DNA of 16,247 nt. It comes from CAYZJD01 sp964478455. GTDB taxonomy: Bacteria; Acidobacteriota; Terriglobia; Bryobacterales; Bryobacteraceae. This document shows positions 8,437-14,955 of the stretch, piece after piece. Each line of letters begins with the position of its first letter. Within the stretch, counting starts at the first letter, position 1. The notes under the pieces are model-generated. The model had not been told where the DNA came from. It did not search any database and saw only the letters and a list, made by a program, of their open reading frames with translations. Both the position numbers and the translations under genes were made by a program. The stretch is from the NCBI GenBank assembly GCA_964478455.1, contig CAYZJD010000064.1, positions 1 through 16,247 on the forward strand. The letters run 5' to 3'.

Positions 8437-9002
8437 ATTGGCCGCCGGAGGACCGGCGCCGGCTGGCGGAGTATTGGCAGAGCGACCGGCTCGGTTCGCT
8501 CGAACTTCCCGGAGACGAGCGGCTGCTCGCACCTGCCGCGGCGATTGGAGCCGCACTCGAGTCCGACCAGGACGCAAAGGTCCGGGATGCTTGCGTCGAG
8601 TTCGTAACAGCCGCCGCCGATTTCTACCGCGTTCCGCGGCCCGAGGTCCGCGTGCTCGCGGCGCGGCCGCTGCGGGTCCGCGAGGGAGGCTGGTCAACCG
8701 AACTCTTTGGCGACTATGAGCCGGGGAAGCGCCAGATCCGCGTGTGGATGCGCACGGCCGTTCGAAAGAAGGTGACCTCTTACGGCACGTTTCTCAGCAC
8801 GCTGTGCCACGAGTTCTGCCACCACCTCGACTATGAGCGATTTCGGTTCGGCGATTCCTATCACACGCGCGGTTTCTATGAGCGCACTGCCGTGCTTTAC
8901 CACCACGCCCGCGGCACGCCCGTGAAGCCGCTGTTCTGGAAAGCGCTTCCGGGCGACCGCTGGCGCATCGACTGGTCCCGCATCAAAAAGGGGTCAGCCT
9001 GA
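8427..9002 (+). CDS. Putative zinc metallopeptidase-like protein with HEFCHH motif
   Basis: This is a 191-residue soluble protein without a signal peptide. CHEFCHHLDYERF carries HExxHH (H128, E129, H132, H133), the zincin zinc-binding and catalytic signature. GDSYHTRGFYER follows, where H146 or E152 could be the third ligand. The upstream strand RQIRVWMRT and helix TFLSTLCHEF fit the minimal zincin layout. I do not recognise a named family, so SprT-like or another small gluzincin is possible and function is unknown. The start is GTG 8427 or GTG 8430. Its stop TGA (9000-9002) and last residues KGSA are supplied by copy 2 of the dispersed repeat. The 3' end overlaps the convergent radical SAM frame by 106 bases. 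Confidence 0.78.
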   Translation: MVTDWPPEDRRRLAEYWQSDRLGSLELPGDERLLAPAAAIGAALESDQDAKVRDACVEFVTAAADFYRVPRPEVRVLAARPLRVREGGWSTELFGDYEPGKRQIRVWMRTAVRKKVTSYGTFLSTLCHEFCHHLDYERFRFGDSYHTRGFYERTAVLYHHARGTPVKPLFWKALPGDRWRIDWSRIKKGSA

Positions 9003-10240
9003 TCTGGTCCATTTTCCCGCGGCCACCCGAGCTTGCCCGAGCCAAGTACGCCATCGCAAAGCGGGCGTGCTCCGCCCTGGAATCCCGGCGCTCGATGGCT
9101 GGCGGCGGGCTCCGAGTTCAGCCGCAACAGGCGCACGGCGGCTTCGGTGAACAGGCGCCGGCCGCGCGAGTTCAGGAACATCCACACGAGCAGGTGCAGC
9201 AGCCACGGCTGCCGGAAATCCGGGTCACGCTGCCGGCGGCGTTCGAGGATGTCCGCCAGGATTTGCCGCGGCCGCTCGCGGAATGCGTCCAGCAGGGCAG
9301 TCTGGTGGACGCAGGAGATGGTGCACAAGGGGGAGCATTCCTTCACGCGGGCCGCCTCACGCGCTAAGTTGTCCGGCGTGTATCGCTCCAGCGGGATGCC
9401 GGGACGGCCGCGCTGCTGCGAGCAGTAATGCACCATGCCATCCTCGCAAACGTAAAGGTAGCGGCCGCCAGCCCGGCAGTGCCAGTCGTTAGGAAGGCCG
9501 AACACCACGTTGCGCTGGAAGCAGTCGTAATGAGCGAAGGAGAAGAATCCGGCGCCGAGCCTCACGATCCGCTCATAGAGCTCCCGCTCCCGCTCGCCCA
9601 GCGGGGTCAGTTGCCCGCGCCGGTCGTGAATCACGCCGACCGTGCTTGTGAAACCCAGTTGCCTGGCCCGGGCGGCGATGCAGTAGGCGTCCTCCGGATT
9701 AGATACCCCGCTGCCAAGCACGGAGTTGATGGTCACGCCGAACTCGGCGAGCTCAGCGAGCCACTTCAGCTTTCGTTCTAAGACCTTCAAGCTCTTCTTC
9801 GAAATACCGTCCGGCTGCACGTTGTCGATGCTGATCTGGAGGTAGTCCAGCCCCGCGCGGTTGAGTCCGCGGATCCGGTCAGGCGTCAGGAAGTAGCCGT
9901 TGGTGATCAGCGTGGCGATCGCCCCGCGCCGACGGATATGGGCGATGATGGCATCCAGTCCCGGATGAAGCATCGGCTCGCCGCCGCTAAGCGTGATGAT
10001 GGATGTGCCCAGCTCCGCAAGCCGGTCGATGCGCTGGAGCATCGTTTCCAGCGGCACCGGCGGCGAGGCCCGGTCGTATTCGTCGCAGTACGAGCAGGCC
10101 AAGTTGCAGCGGCGGATCGGGATGATCTGCGCCAGGATCGGATGGGCCGCCGACTTCATCGCCCTGGCGAACATCCGAGCCTCGCGCGCTATGCGGCCCG
10201 CACGCTTCACCATCAGCCGGATTGCCGTGCCGGGAGCCAT
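8897..10240 (-). CDS. Radical SAM protein with SPASM-like auxiliary cluster
   Basis: This is a 447-residue protein from ATG 10240, chosen because AGGGGA lies about 10 bases upstream and the Fe-S motif then sits near the N-terminus. The frame stays open to 10555, but the extra part is not protein-like and reaches into the riboswitch. CNLACSYC (C45, C49, C52) binds the SAM 4Fe-4S cluster. SGGEP (85-89) binds the SAM amino group. C255, C265, C273 and C302, C306, C310 resemble a SPASM/twitch domain for extra clusters. Such proteins modify peptides or small molecules, but no substrate is visible next door. After about residue 375 the tail runs through repeat copy 2 and antisense to the HEFCHH gene, so the native C-terminus was probably shorter. 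It is divergent from the lysine operon. I see nothing in 10241-10359. Confidence 0.83.
   Translation of the reverse strand: MAPGTAIRLMVKRAGRIAREARMFARAMKSAAHPILAQIIPIRRCNLACSYCDEYDRASPPVPLETMLQRIDRLAELGTSIITLSGGEPMLHPGLDAIIAHIRRRGAIATLITNGYFLTPDRIRGLNRAGLDYLQISIDNVQPDGISKKSLKVLERKLKWLAELAEFGVTINSVLGSGVSNPEDAYCIAARARQLGFTSTVGVIHDRRGQLTPLGERERELYERIVRLGAGFFSFAHYDCFQRNVVFGLPNDWHCRAGGRYLYVCEDGMVHYCSQQRGRPGIPLERYTPDNLAREAARVKECSPLCTISCVHQTALLDAFRERPRQILADILERRRQRDPDFRQPWLLHLLVWMFLNSRGRRLFTEAAVRLLRLNSEPAASHRAPGFQGGARPLCDGVLGSGKLGWPRENGPDQADPFLMRDQSMRQRSPGSAFQNSGFTGVPRAWW
8990..9015 (+). repeat. Dispersed stop/hairpin repeat, copy 2
   Basis: This copy reads GGGGTCAGCCTGA then TCTGGTCCATTTT, preceded by five A. 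It differs from copy 3 at two bases (CC to GT), which breaks the outer hairpin pairs, so this copy should be a weaker structure. It contributes K-G-S-A-stop to the HEFCHH protein. On the other strand it is read through by the radical SAM frame, as ENGPDQADPF. Confidence 0.78.
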
Positions 10241-10359
10241 GACCCGCAGTTCCCCTTCTTTGCGCGAACGGCCCGTGCGGCTCGCTGCCCTCAGCGTAGC
10301 TCGTGCCGCGGGCGCACGGCGCTGCACCGTCAGGAAGGAGGCGACAAACCTGTGGCAAT

Positions 10360-10389
10360 TTGACTGGCTCGCTGCGTCTCCGGTATTCT
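10360..10389 (+). promoter_or_regulatory. Promoter of the lysine biosynthesis operon
   Basis: TTGACT (10360-10365) and TATTCT (10384-10389) are 18 bases apart, close to the sigma-70 consensus. The predicted start near 10396 puts the P1 helix of the riboswitch about seven bases into the transcript. The spacing is the same as in the DinB-like promoter. Confidence 0.7.
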
Positions 10390-10402
10390 GAGAGTTCACC
10401 TT

Positions 10403-10584
10403 GATAGAGGCGCGGCGGCCATCAGTAGCTGGACGAGTGGTTCCGAGGAGCTTCGGAGGTCCAGGCGAAAGGGGCCGGCAGCACTCCGCCGAAATCGCCG
10501 CTGGAAGCCCCGCCGCGGCGGTTGGGGGGCAAGGATAAGACCTGCCCACTGTCATCCGTTGTCAAGGACGGATGGAGCGCTATC
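10403..10584 (+). promoter_or_regulatory. Lysine riboswitch (L box)
   Basis: All five helices of the lysine riboswitch can be drawn around the conserved junction. P1 is GATAG 10403-10407 with CTATC 10580-10584, next to AGAGGCGCG and GGAGCG. P2 is CTGGAC 10429-10434 with GTCCAG 10459-10464, with the loop-E strands AGTA (10424-10427) and GAAA (10467-10470). P3 is CGCCGC 10496-10501 with GCGGCG 10515-10520. P4 is GGGCAAGG with CCTGCCC (10527-10547), followed by the invariant ACTGTCA. P5 is ATCCGT 10554-10559 with ACGGAT 10568-10573. It binds free L-lysine in the nascent mRNA and turns the operon off. The genes behind it are all lysine synthesis genes, which confirms the assignment. Confidence 0.95.
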
Positions 10585-10591
10585 GGGAAGT

Positions 10592-10625
10592 GAAGAAACG
10601 CGGTTCCTCCCCAGGCTGTTTCTTC
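10592..10625 (+). promoter_or_regulatory. Inverted repeat in the riboswitch expression platform
   Basis: GAAGAAAC (10592-10599) and GTTTCTTC (10618-10625) are perfect complements around an 18-base loop, between the P1 end and ATG 10658. No U tract follows, so this is not a standard intrinsic terminator. It may be part of the switching structure, or act through translation or Rho. The following stretch is pyrimidine-rich (TCTTCTCCCC), and the only ribosome-binding candidate before ATG 10658 is a weak GGAA. Confidence 0.45.
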
Positions 10626-10657
10626 TCCCCAGCCCTCCACTCCGCACCGGAATTGAA

Positions 10658-11665
10658 ATGCACCTGTTCGAACTCACGCGCGCGCTGGTGGACATCGAGT
10701 CGATCACCGGCAATGAGAAGGCGGCCGGCGAGTTTCTCTGCCGCCAGCTTGGCGCACTGGCGGAGCGCTACAGCGGTTACGTCGAGCGAATGGAAGTCGA
10801 GCCGGGGCGCTTCAATGTGCTGGCGCGCTGGGGAGAGCCGGTGGTGACGCTCTCGACGCACATGGATACGGTGCCCCCGTTTGTGCCGTCGCGAGAAGAC
10901 GAAACGCACATCTGGGGCCGCGGCGCTTGCGACACCAAAGGGATCATCGCGTCCATGATCAAGGCGGCGGAAGGGCTGCTGGAAGATGGCACGCGGAATT
11001 TCGCCTTGCTGTTTGTCGTCGGCGAGGAGAAGAACAGCGCCGGCGCGTTCGCGGCATCGCGGGAGTCGCGGGGCTCGCGCTACCTGATCAACGGCGAGCC
11101 CACCAGGAACAAGCTGGCGTTGGGATCGAAGGGCGCGCTGCGGTACGAGATCGAAGCGACGGGCCGGATGGCGCACTCGGCCTATCCGGAGCTTGGAGAA
11201 TCGGCGATCGAGAAGCTGCTCGACGTGTTGAGCGAGATGCGCAAGATCCCGCTGCCGGTGGACCGGCTGCTCGGCCCGGCCACGCTGAACATCGGTACGA
11301 TCGCGGGCGGGCGCGCTCCGAACATCGTCGCCGATCACGCCCGGGCCGAGGTCATGATCCGGCTGGTGGACGACGCCGCACCGATCCGCCAGGCGGTAAG
11401 GAAGGCGGCCGCGGGCCGGGCGGAAGCGCGGGAGGTGCTGTGCATCCCGGCTTTGCGCCTCGGCGCGCTCGAAGGGTTTGAGACGACCGTCGTGAGCTAC
11501 ACTACGGACATTCCGGCGTTCGACGGCGCCTGGGGCCGGCCGTACCTGCTCGGCCCCGGCAGCATCCACGTCGCCCACACCCTCGAGGAGCGCGTGGAAA
11601 AGAGTCAGCTCGTCGAGGCGGTGGAGATCTATCAGAAGATGGTGAGGCAACTCCTCGCCACGTGA
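10658..11665 (+). CDS. M20 family metallopeptidase, probable DapE-like desuccinylase
   Basis: This is a 335-residue protein. Co-catalytic zinc site motifs of the M20/ArgE/DapE/CPG2 family are all present: STHMDTVPP (H68, D70), GRGACDTKG (bridging D92), VGEEKNSAG (general base E123, ligand E124), NGEPT (E147) and GSIHVAHTLEE (H307). TGRMAHSAYPELGESA marks the dimerisation domain. ATG 10658 is chosen because an upstream in-frame start at 10559 lies inside the riboswitch. As first gene of a lysine-responsive operon that also has dapD, the simplest role is removal of succinate from N-succinyl-LL-diaminopimelate (DapE). Sequence alone does not exclude acetylornithine deacetylase-like or LysK-like activity. 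At 335 residues it is shorter than E. coli DapE (about 375). asd starts 16 bases after its stop. Confidence 0.9.
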   Translation: MHLFELTRALVDIESITGNEKAAGEFLCRQLGALAERYSGYVERMEVEPGRFNVLARWGEPVVTLSTHMDTVPPFVPSREDETHIWGRGACDTKGIIASMIKAAEGLLEDGTRNFALLFVVGEEKNSAGAFAASRESRGSRYLINGEPTRNKLALGSKGALRYEIEATGRMAHSAYPELGESAIEKLLDVLSEMRKIPLPVDRLLGPATLNIGTIAGGRAPNIVADHARAEVMIRLVDDAAPIRQAVRKAAAGRAEAREVLCIPALRLGALEGFETTVVSYTTDIPAFDGAWGRPYLLGPGSIHVAHTLEERVEKSQLVEAVEIYQKMVRQLLAT

Positions 11666-11681
11666 ACACAGAAGGAAAGAC

Positions 11682-12731
11682 ATGCAACCGAGAATCGAAG
11701 TCGGCATCCTGGGCGCCACCGGCATGGTGGGCCAGCACTTTGTGAAGTTTCTTCAGGGCCACCCGTGGTTCGAGCTGAAATGGCTCGGGGCGAGCGACCG
11801 CTCGGCTGGCAAGAAGTACCGGGACGCCTGCCAGTGGCACCTGGGCGGCGTCACGCCGGAGACGGTGGCGGACATCGTGGTGGACGAATGCAAGCCGGGC
11901 AACGCTCCGCGGCTGCTCTTCTCCGCCATGGACGCGGGCGTGGCCACGGAGATCGAGCGCGCCTTTGCCCTGGCCGGCCACGTGGTGGTGTCCAACTCGA
12001 AGAACCACCGCATGGAGCCGGACGTGCCGCTGCTGGTGCCGGAGATCAATCCGGACCATCTGAAGGTGGTGGCGGCGCAGCAGCGCAACCGCGGCTGGCG
12101 CGGACAGATCGTCACCAACCCGAATTGCACTACGGTGGTGCTGGCGTTGGCGTTGGCTCCGTTGAAGCCGTTTGGCATCACCAAGGTGATCGCGACCTCG
12201 CTTCAGGCGATCTCCGGCGCCGGCTACCCCGGCGTGCCCTCGATGGACATCAACGGCAACGTGATTCCATTCATCAGCGGCGAGGAGGAAAAGGTCCAGC
12301 AGGAGACGCAGAAGATCCTGGGCGAGCTGAACGGGGACAAGATCGTGCCGCTGGTGGCAAAGGTGAGCGCTCACTGTAACCGGGTGCCGGTGGTGGACGG
12401 GCACACCGAGACGATCTCGGTGGAATTGAGTTGCAAGCCGGGAGAGGCTGAGCTTCTGGAAGCGTTCGCGAAGTTCACCAGCGTCCCGCAAGAGCGGAAG
12501 CTGCCGAGCGCTCCGCCCAAGCCGGTGATCTACATGACGGAGCCGAACCGGCCACAGCCACGCAAAGACGTCGAGCGCGAGCGTGGTATGGCCGTCTTCG
12601 TGGGACGGCTGCGGCCTTGCCCGGTGCTGGACTGGAAGTTCGTGGCCATGGGGCACAACACGGTCCGCGGCGCGGCCGGCGCGGCGGTGTTGAACGCGGA
12701 GCTGATGGTGTCCGAAGGGATGCTGGACTGA
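11682..12731 (+). CDS. asd: Aspartate-semialdehyde dehydrogenase
   Basis: This 349-residue enzyme reduces L-aspartyl-4-phosphate to aspartate semialdehyde with NADPH, the branch point to lysine, threonine and methionine. GATGMVGQ (11-18) is the nucleotide-binding loop, NPNCTT holds the catalytic cysteine C149, and VDGHTE holds the acid/base histidine H241. The wording of the motifs (NPNCTT, SAHCNRVPVVDGHTE, FVGRLRPCPVLDWKFV) is that of the archaeal/yeast-like class rather than the E. coli class. The start has AGGAAAG five bases before ATG 11682. Its TGA (12729-12731) shares one base with the lysC ATG, so the two are translationally coupled. Confidence 0.96.
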   Translation: MQPRIEVGILGATGMVGQHFVKFLQGHPWFELKWLGASDRSAGKKYRDACQWHLGGVTPETVADIVVDECKPGNAPRLLFSAMDAGVATEIERAFALAGHVVVSNSKNHRMEPDVPLLVPEINPDHLKVVAAQQRNRGWRGQIVTNPNCTTVVLALALAPLKPFGITKVIATSLQAISGAGYPGVPSMDINGNVIPFISGEEEKVQQETQKILGELNGDKIVPLVAKVSAHCNRVPVVDGHTETISVELSCKPGEAELLEAFAKFTSVPQERKLPSAPPKPVIYMTEPNRPQPRKDVERERGMAVFVGRLRPCPVLDWKFVAMGHNTVRGAAGAAVLNAELMVSEGMLD

Positions 12732-14101
12732 TGATCGTGATGAAGTTCGGCGGCACGTCGGTGGAGTCGGCGGCTGCCATCGAGCGGGTGGCTGGGATCG
12801 TGAAGGCGCGGATCGCGCGGCGGCCGGTGGTGGTGGTCTCGGCGATGGGCAAGACGACCAACCGGCTGCTGGCGATCGGCGCTGAAGCGGCTGCGGGCCG
12901 GCGGGAGCACGCCACCGCTCAACTGGCGGACCTCCGTGAGTACCACCTGCGCGAAATCCGGCCGGTAATCGCGGATGGAGACTGGCCGGAAGCCCAGAGG
13001 ATCATGGAACAGCACTTCCGTGAACTGGGAGAGCTTAGGGGAGGGCTGGCGGCGATGGGCGAGATGACGCCCCGCTCGGTCGACGCCGTTTCAAGCTATG
13101 GTGAGCGGCTCTCGAGCGCGCTCGTGGCGCTGGCGTTCCGCAAGTTCGGGATGGACGCCGCGCACGTCGATTCGCGGCGCGTGATCGTGACCGACGGGCG
13201 CCACACGCAGGCTGCCCCGGACTACCCGCGCACGTATGAGCGGCTGGCCGCCGAGGTGGCGCCACTGGCCGCGGCCAAGGTCGTCGTGATGGGTGGATTC
13301 ATCGGCTCGACTGGGGACGGGGTCACCACAACGCTCGGGCGCGGCGGGTCCGACTTCACCGCCTCCATCGTCGGCGCGGGCATCGGCGCGGAGGAGATCC
13401 AGATCTGGACGGACGTAGACGGGATGCTGACCGCTGACCCGCGCATCCTGCCCGGAGGAAGACGGGTGAGGATGATCTCGTTCGCTGAGGCGGCGGAGTT
13501 GGCGTACTTCGGCGCCAAGGTGCTGCATCCTTCGACGGTGCTGCCCGCGATCGAGAAGAGCATCCCCGTGCTGATCCTGAACTCGCGCCGGCCGGAGGTG
13601 GATGGGACCCGGATCGTGGCCGAGTCCGTCCCGTGCAAGAACGCGGTGAAGTCGATCGCCTGCAAGCCGGGCATCACTTTGCTCACCGTGCGCTCGACGC
13701 GGATGCTGATGGCACACGGCTTTCTGCGGCGGATCTTCGAGGTGTTCGACCGGTATGAAACCCCGGTGGACATGGTGTCCACCTCGGAGGTGAGCGTCTC
13801 CCTCACGATCGACAGCGACCAGCGGCTGGCGGAGATTTGCGAGGACCTGCACCAGATCGCCGAGGTGGAAACCGAGCAGGACCAGGCGATCATCTGCCTG
13901 GTGGGGGACAACATCCGCTACACGCCGGGAGTGGCCGGACGCGTCTTCCACGCGCTCAATGAGATCAACGTGCGAATGATCTCGCAGGGCGCGTCGTTGG
14001 TGAACCTGAGCTTCGTGGTTGCGGGCAAGGATGTGCGGCGAGCGGTCGAGTTGCTGCACGCGGAGTTCTTCCGCGAGCTGGACCCGGCCGTCTTCGACTG
14101 A
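12731..14101 (+). CDS. lysC: Aspartate kinase (monofunctional)
   Basis: This 456-residue enzyme phosphorylates aspartate, the first step of the pathway. MKFGGTSV (4-11) binds the phosphate, SSYGERLSS (121-129) and GRGGSDFTA (203-211) are the kinase signature, and WTDVDGMLTADPR follows. From about residue 305 two ACT domains can be seen (GITLLTVRSTRML, then DQAIICLVGDNIR and VRMISQGAS), the usual site of lysine inhibition. The length and lack of a homoserine dehydrogenase domain fit the LysC/AK-III type. ATG 12731 overlaps the asd stop. ATG 12740 (three codons later) is an alternative. The A of its TGA stop is also the first base of the 13-bp tandem unit of the following inverted-repeat element. 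Confidence 0.96.
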   Translation: MIVMKFGGTSVESAAAIERVAGIVKARIARRPVVVVSAMGKTTNRLLAIGAEAAAGRREHATAQLADLREYHLREIRPVIADGDWPEAQRIMEQHFRELGELRGGLAAMGEMTPRSVDAVSSYGERLSSALVALAFRKFGMDAAHVDSRRVIVTDGRHTQAAPDYPRTYERLAAEVAPLAAAKVVVMGGFIGSTGDGVTTTLGRGGSDFTASIVGAGIGAEEIQIWTDVDGMLTADPRILPGGRRVRMISFAEAAELAYFGAKVLHPSTVLPAIEKSIPVLILNSRRPEVDGTRIVAESVPCKNAVKSIACKPGITLLTVRSTRMLMAHGFLRRIFEVFDRYETPVDMVSTSEVSVSLTIDSDQRLAEICEDLHQIAEVETEQDQAIICLVGDNIRYTPGVAGRVFHALNEINVRMISQGASLVNLSFVVAGKDVRRAVELLHAEFFRELDPAVFD

Positions 14102-14210
14102 AATTCGGTGACAAAATTCGGTGACAGGCTACGCAATCCCCGATTTCGAATGCTCCCCGCAACCCGCTGGCATGGGAGAAATCGGAGATTGCGTAGCCTG
14201 TCACCGAATT
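14101..14210 (+). repeat. Large inverted-repeat element between lysC and dapB
   Basis: AAATTCGGTGACA occurs twice in tandem (14101-14113, 14114-14126). The second starts a 33-base arm (14115-14147) whose complement lies at 14178-14210 with one mismatch, leaving a 30-base loop. The arms contain AATTCGGTGACAGGCTACGC and the matching GCGTAGCCTGTCACCGAATT. No T run follows. It is too short to encode a protein and looks like a REP- or MITE-type element. The outer sequence (AATTCGGTGACAG) reminds me of repeats linked to RAYT transposases, but this is from memory and none is present here. It would form a very stable hairpin inside the operon mRNA. Confidence 0.9.
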
Positions 14211-14231
14211 GTTGGCGTATCCTGACATACA

Positions 14232-14930
14232 GTGAATCTGGCCATCGTCGGTTACGGGAAGATGGGGCGCTTGATCGAGCAGCTCGCCCCGGAGTACGGC
14301 TTCACGGTTTCTCTCAAGCTCGACGAGTTCAACAACGCCGGCTACGAAGGCATCACGGCGGAGAACTTTCGCGGCGTGGACGTCGCGATGGATTTCTCCG
14401 TGCCCGCGGCCGCGGTGGGCAACATCGAGCGGATTGCGGCGCTCGGCGTGAACATGGTGGTTGGAACCACCGGTTGGCACGAGCGCACCGACTACGTGCG
14501 CTCGGTCGTGGAGAAGGCGGGTATCGGCCTGGTGTGGAGTCCGAACTACTCGGTGGGGATGAACGTGTTCTTCCGGCTGGCGGCCGAGGCCGCGCGCCTG
14601 CTTAAGGACGAAGCGGATTTCGGCGCGTGGGGCTGGGAGATCCACCACTCCACGAAGAAGGACGCTCCGTCGGGGACGCTGATCAAGCTGGTGGAACAAA
14701 TGAAGGCAGCGGGCTATATCCGGCCGATCAACGTTTCCTCCAGCCGCGCCGGCGCTCATCCCGGCACGCACGAAATCGGTTTCGATTCCCAGGCCGACAC
14801 GATTACCCTGCGGCACACCGTGCGCAACCGCGAAGGGTTCGCCCGCGGAGCGCTGAAGGCCGCCCAGTGGGTGGCGGGCAAGAAAGGCTTCTTCGATTTC
14901 GCGGAGACGCTCTTTAAGGGGTCAGCCTGA
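14232..14930 (+). CDS. dapB: 4-Hydroxy-tetrahydrodipicolinate reductase
   Basis: This 232-residue enzyme reduces the DapA product to tetrahydrodipicolinate with NAD(P)H. GYGKMG (7-12) is the Rossmann loop, DFSVPAA and GTTGW line the cofactor pocket, and EIHHSTKKDAPSGT carries the catalytic H138 and K142 (H159 and K163 in E. coli). The protein is short compared with E. coli DapB (273) but keeps all motifs. The start is GTG 14232, with no Shine-Dalgarno sequence and only 21 bases after the large hairpin, so initiation may be weak or structure-dependent. The last residues (KGSA) and the TGA stop are encoded by repeat copy 3. The family-type C-terminal strand FFDFAETLF ends just before it. Confidence 0.94.
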   Translation: MNLAIVGYGKMGRLIEQLAPEYGFTVSLKLDEFNNAGYEGITAENFRGVDVAMDFSVPAAAVGNIERIAALGVNMVVGTTGWHERTDYVRSVVEKAGIGLVWSPNYSVGMNVFFRLAAEAARLLKDEADFGAWGWEIHHSTKKDAPSGTLIKLVEQMKAAGYIRPINVSSSRAGAHPGTHEIGFDSQADTITLRHTVRNREGFARGALKAAQWVAGKKGFFDFAETLFKGSA

Positions 14931-14943
14931 TCTGCCCCATTTT
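14918..14943 (+). repeat. Dispersed stop/hairpin repeat, copy 3
   Basis: This copy reads GGGGTCAGCCTGA then TCTGCCCCATTTT, plus one further T. GGGG-T-CAG pairs with CTGCCCC around the loop CCTGAT, and the dapB stop codon TGA lies in that loop. A GC stem followed by ATTTTT looks like an intrinsic terminator, though the T run is short. It is directly followed by the dapA ribosome-binding site. Confidence 0.85.
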
Positions 14944-14955
14944 TGGAGGTGGGAC

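Noticed and set aside
10527..10550. AAGGATAAGACCTGCCCACTG looks like the B12 box of a cobalamin riboswitch
   Set aside because: The rest of a cobalamin riboswitch is missing, while the whole region folds as a lysine riboswitch in front of lysine genes. The match is P4 plus the ACTGTCA segment.
10241..10555. N-terminal extension of the radical SAM frame
   Set aside because: The extension is antisense to the operon promoter and riboswitch, and is low-complexity Arg/Pro/Ala-rich as expected of a non-coding high-GC frame.
10559..10657. Upstream in-frame start for the M20 peptidase
   Set aside because: It begins inside the riboswitch P5/P1 region. The added residues have no family character, and ATG 10658 starts at the usual N-terminus.
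11502..14059. Long minus-strand frames opposite asd and lysC
   Set aside because: They are shadows of asd and lysC, whose catalytic motifs are intact on the + strand.
14211..14231. Internal promoter for dapB (TATCCT)
   Set aside because: No -35 box at acceptable spacing. The only TTG-like hexamer is 24 bases away, inside the hairpin arm.
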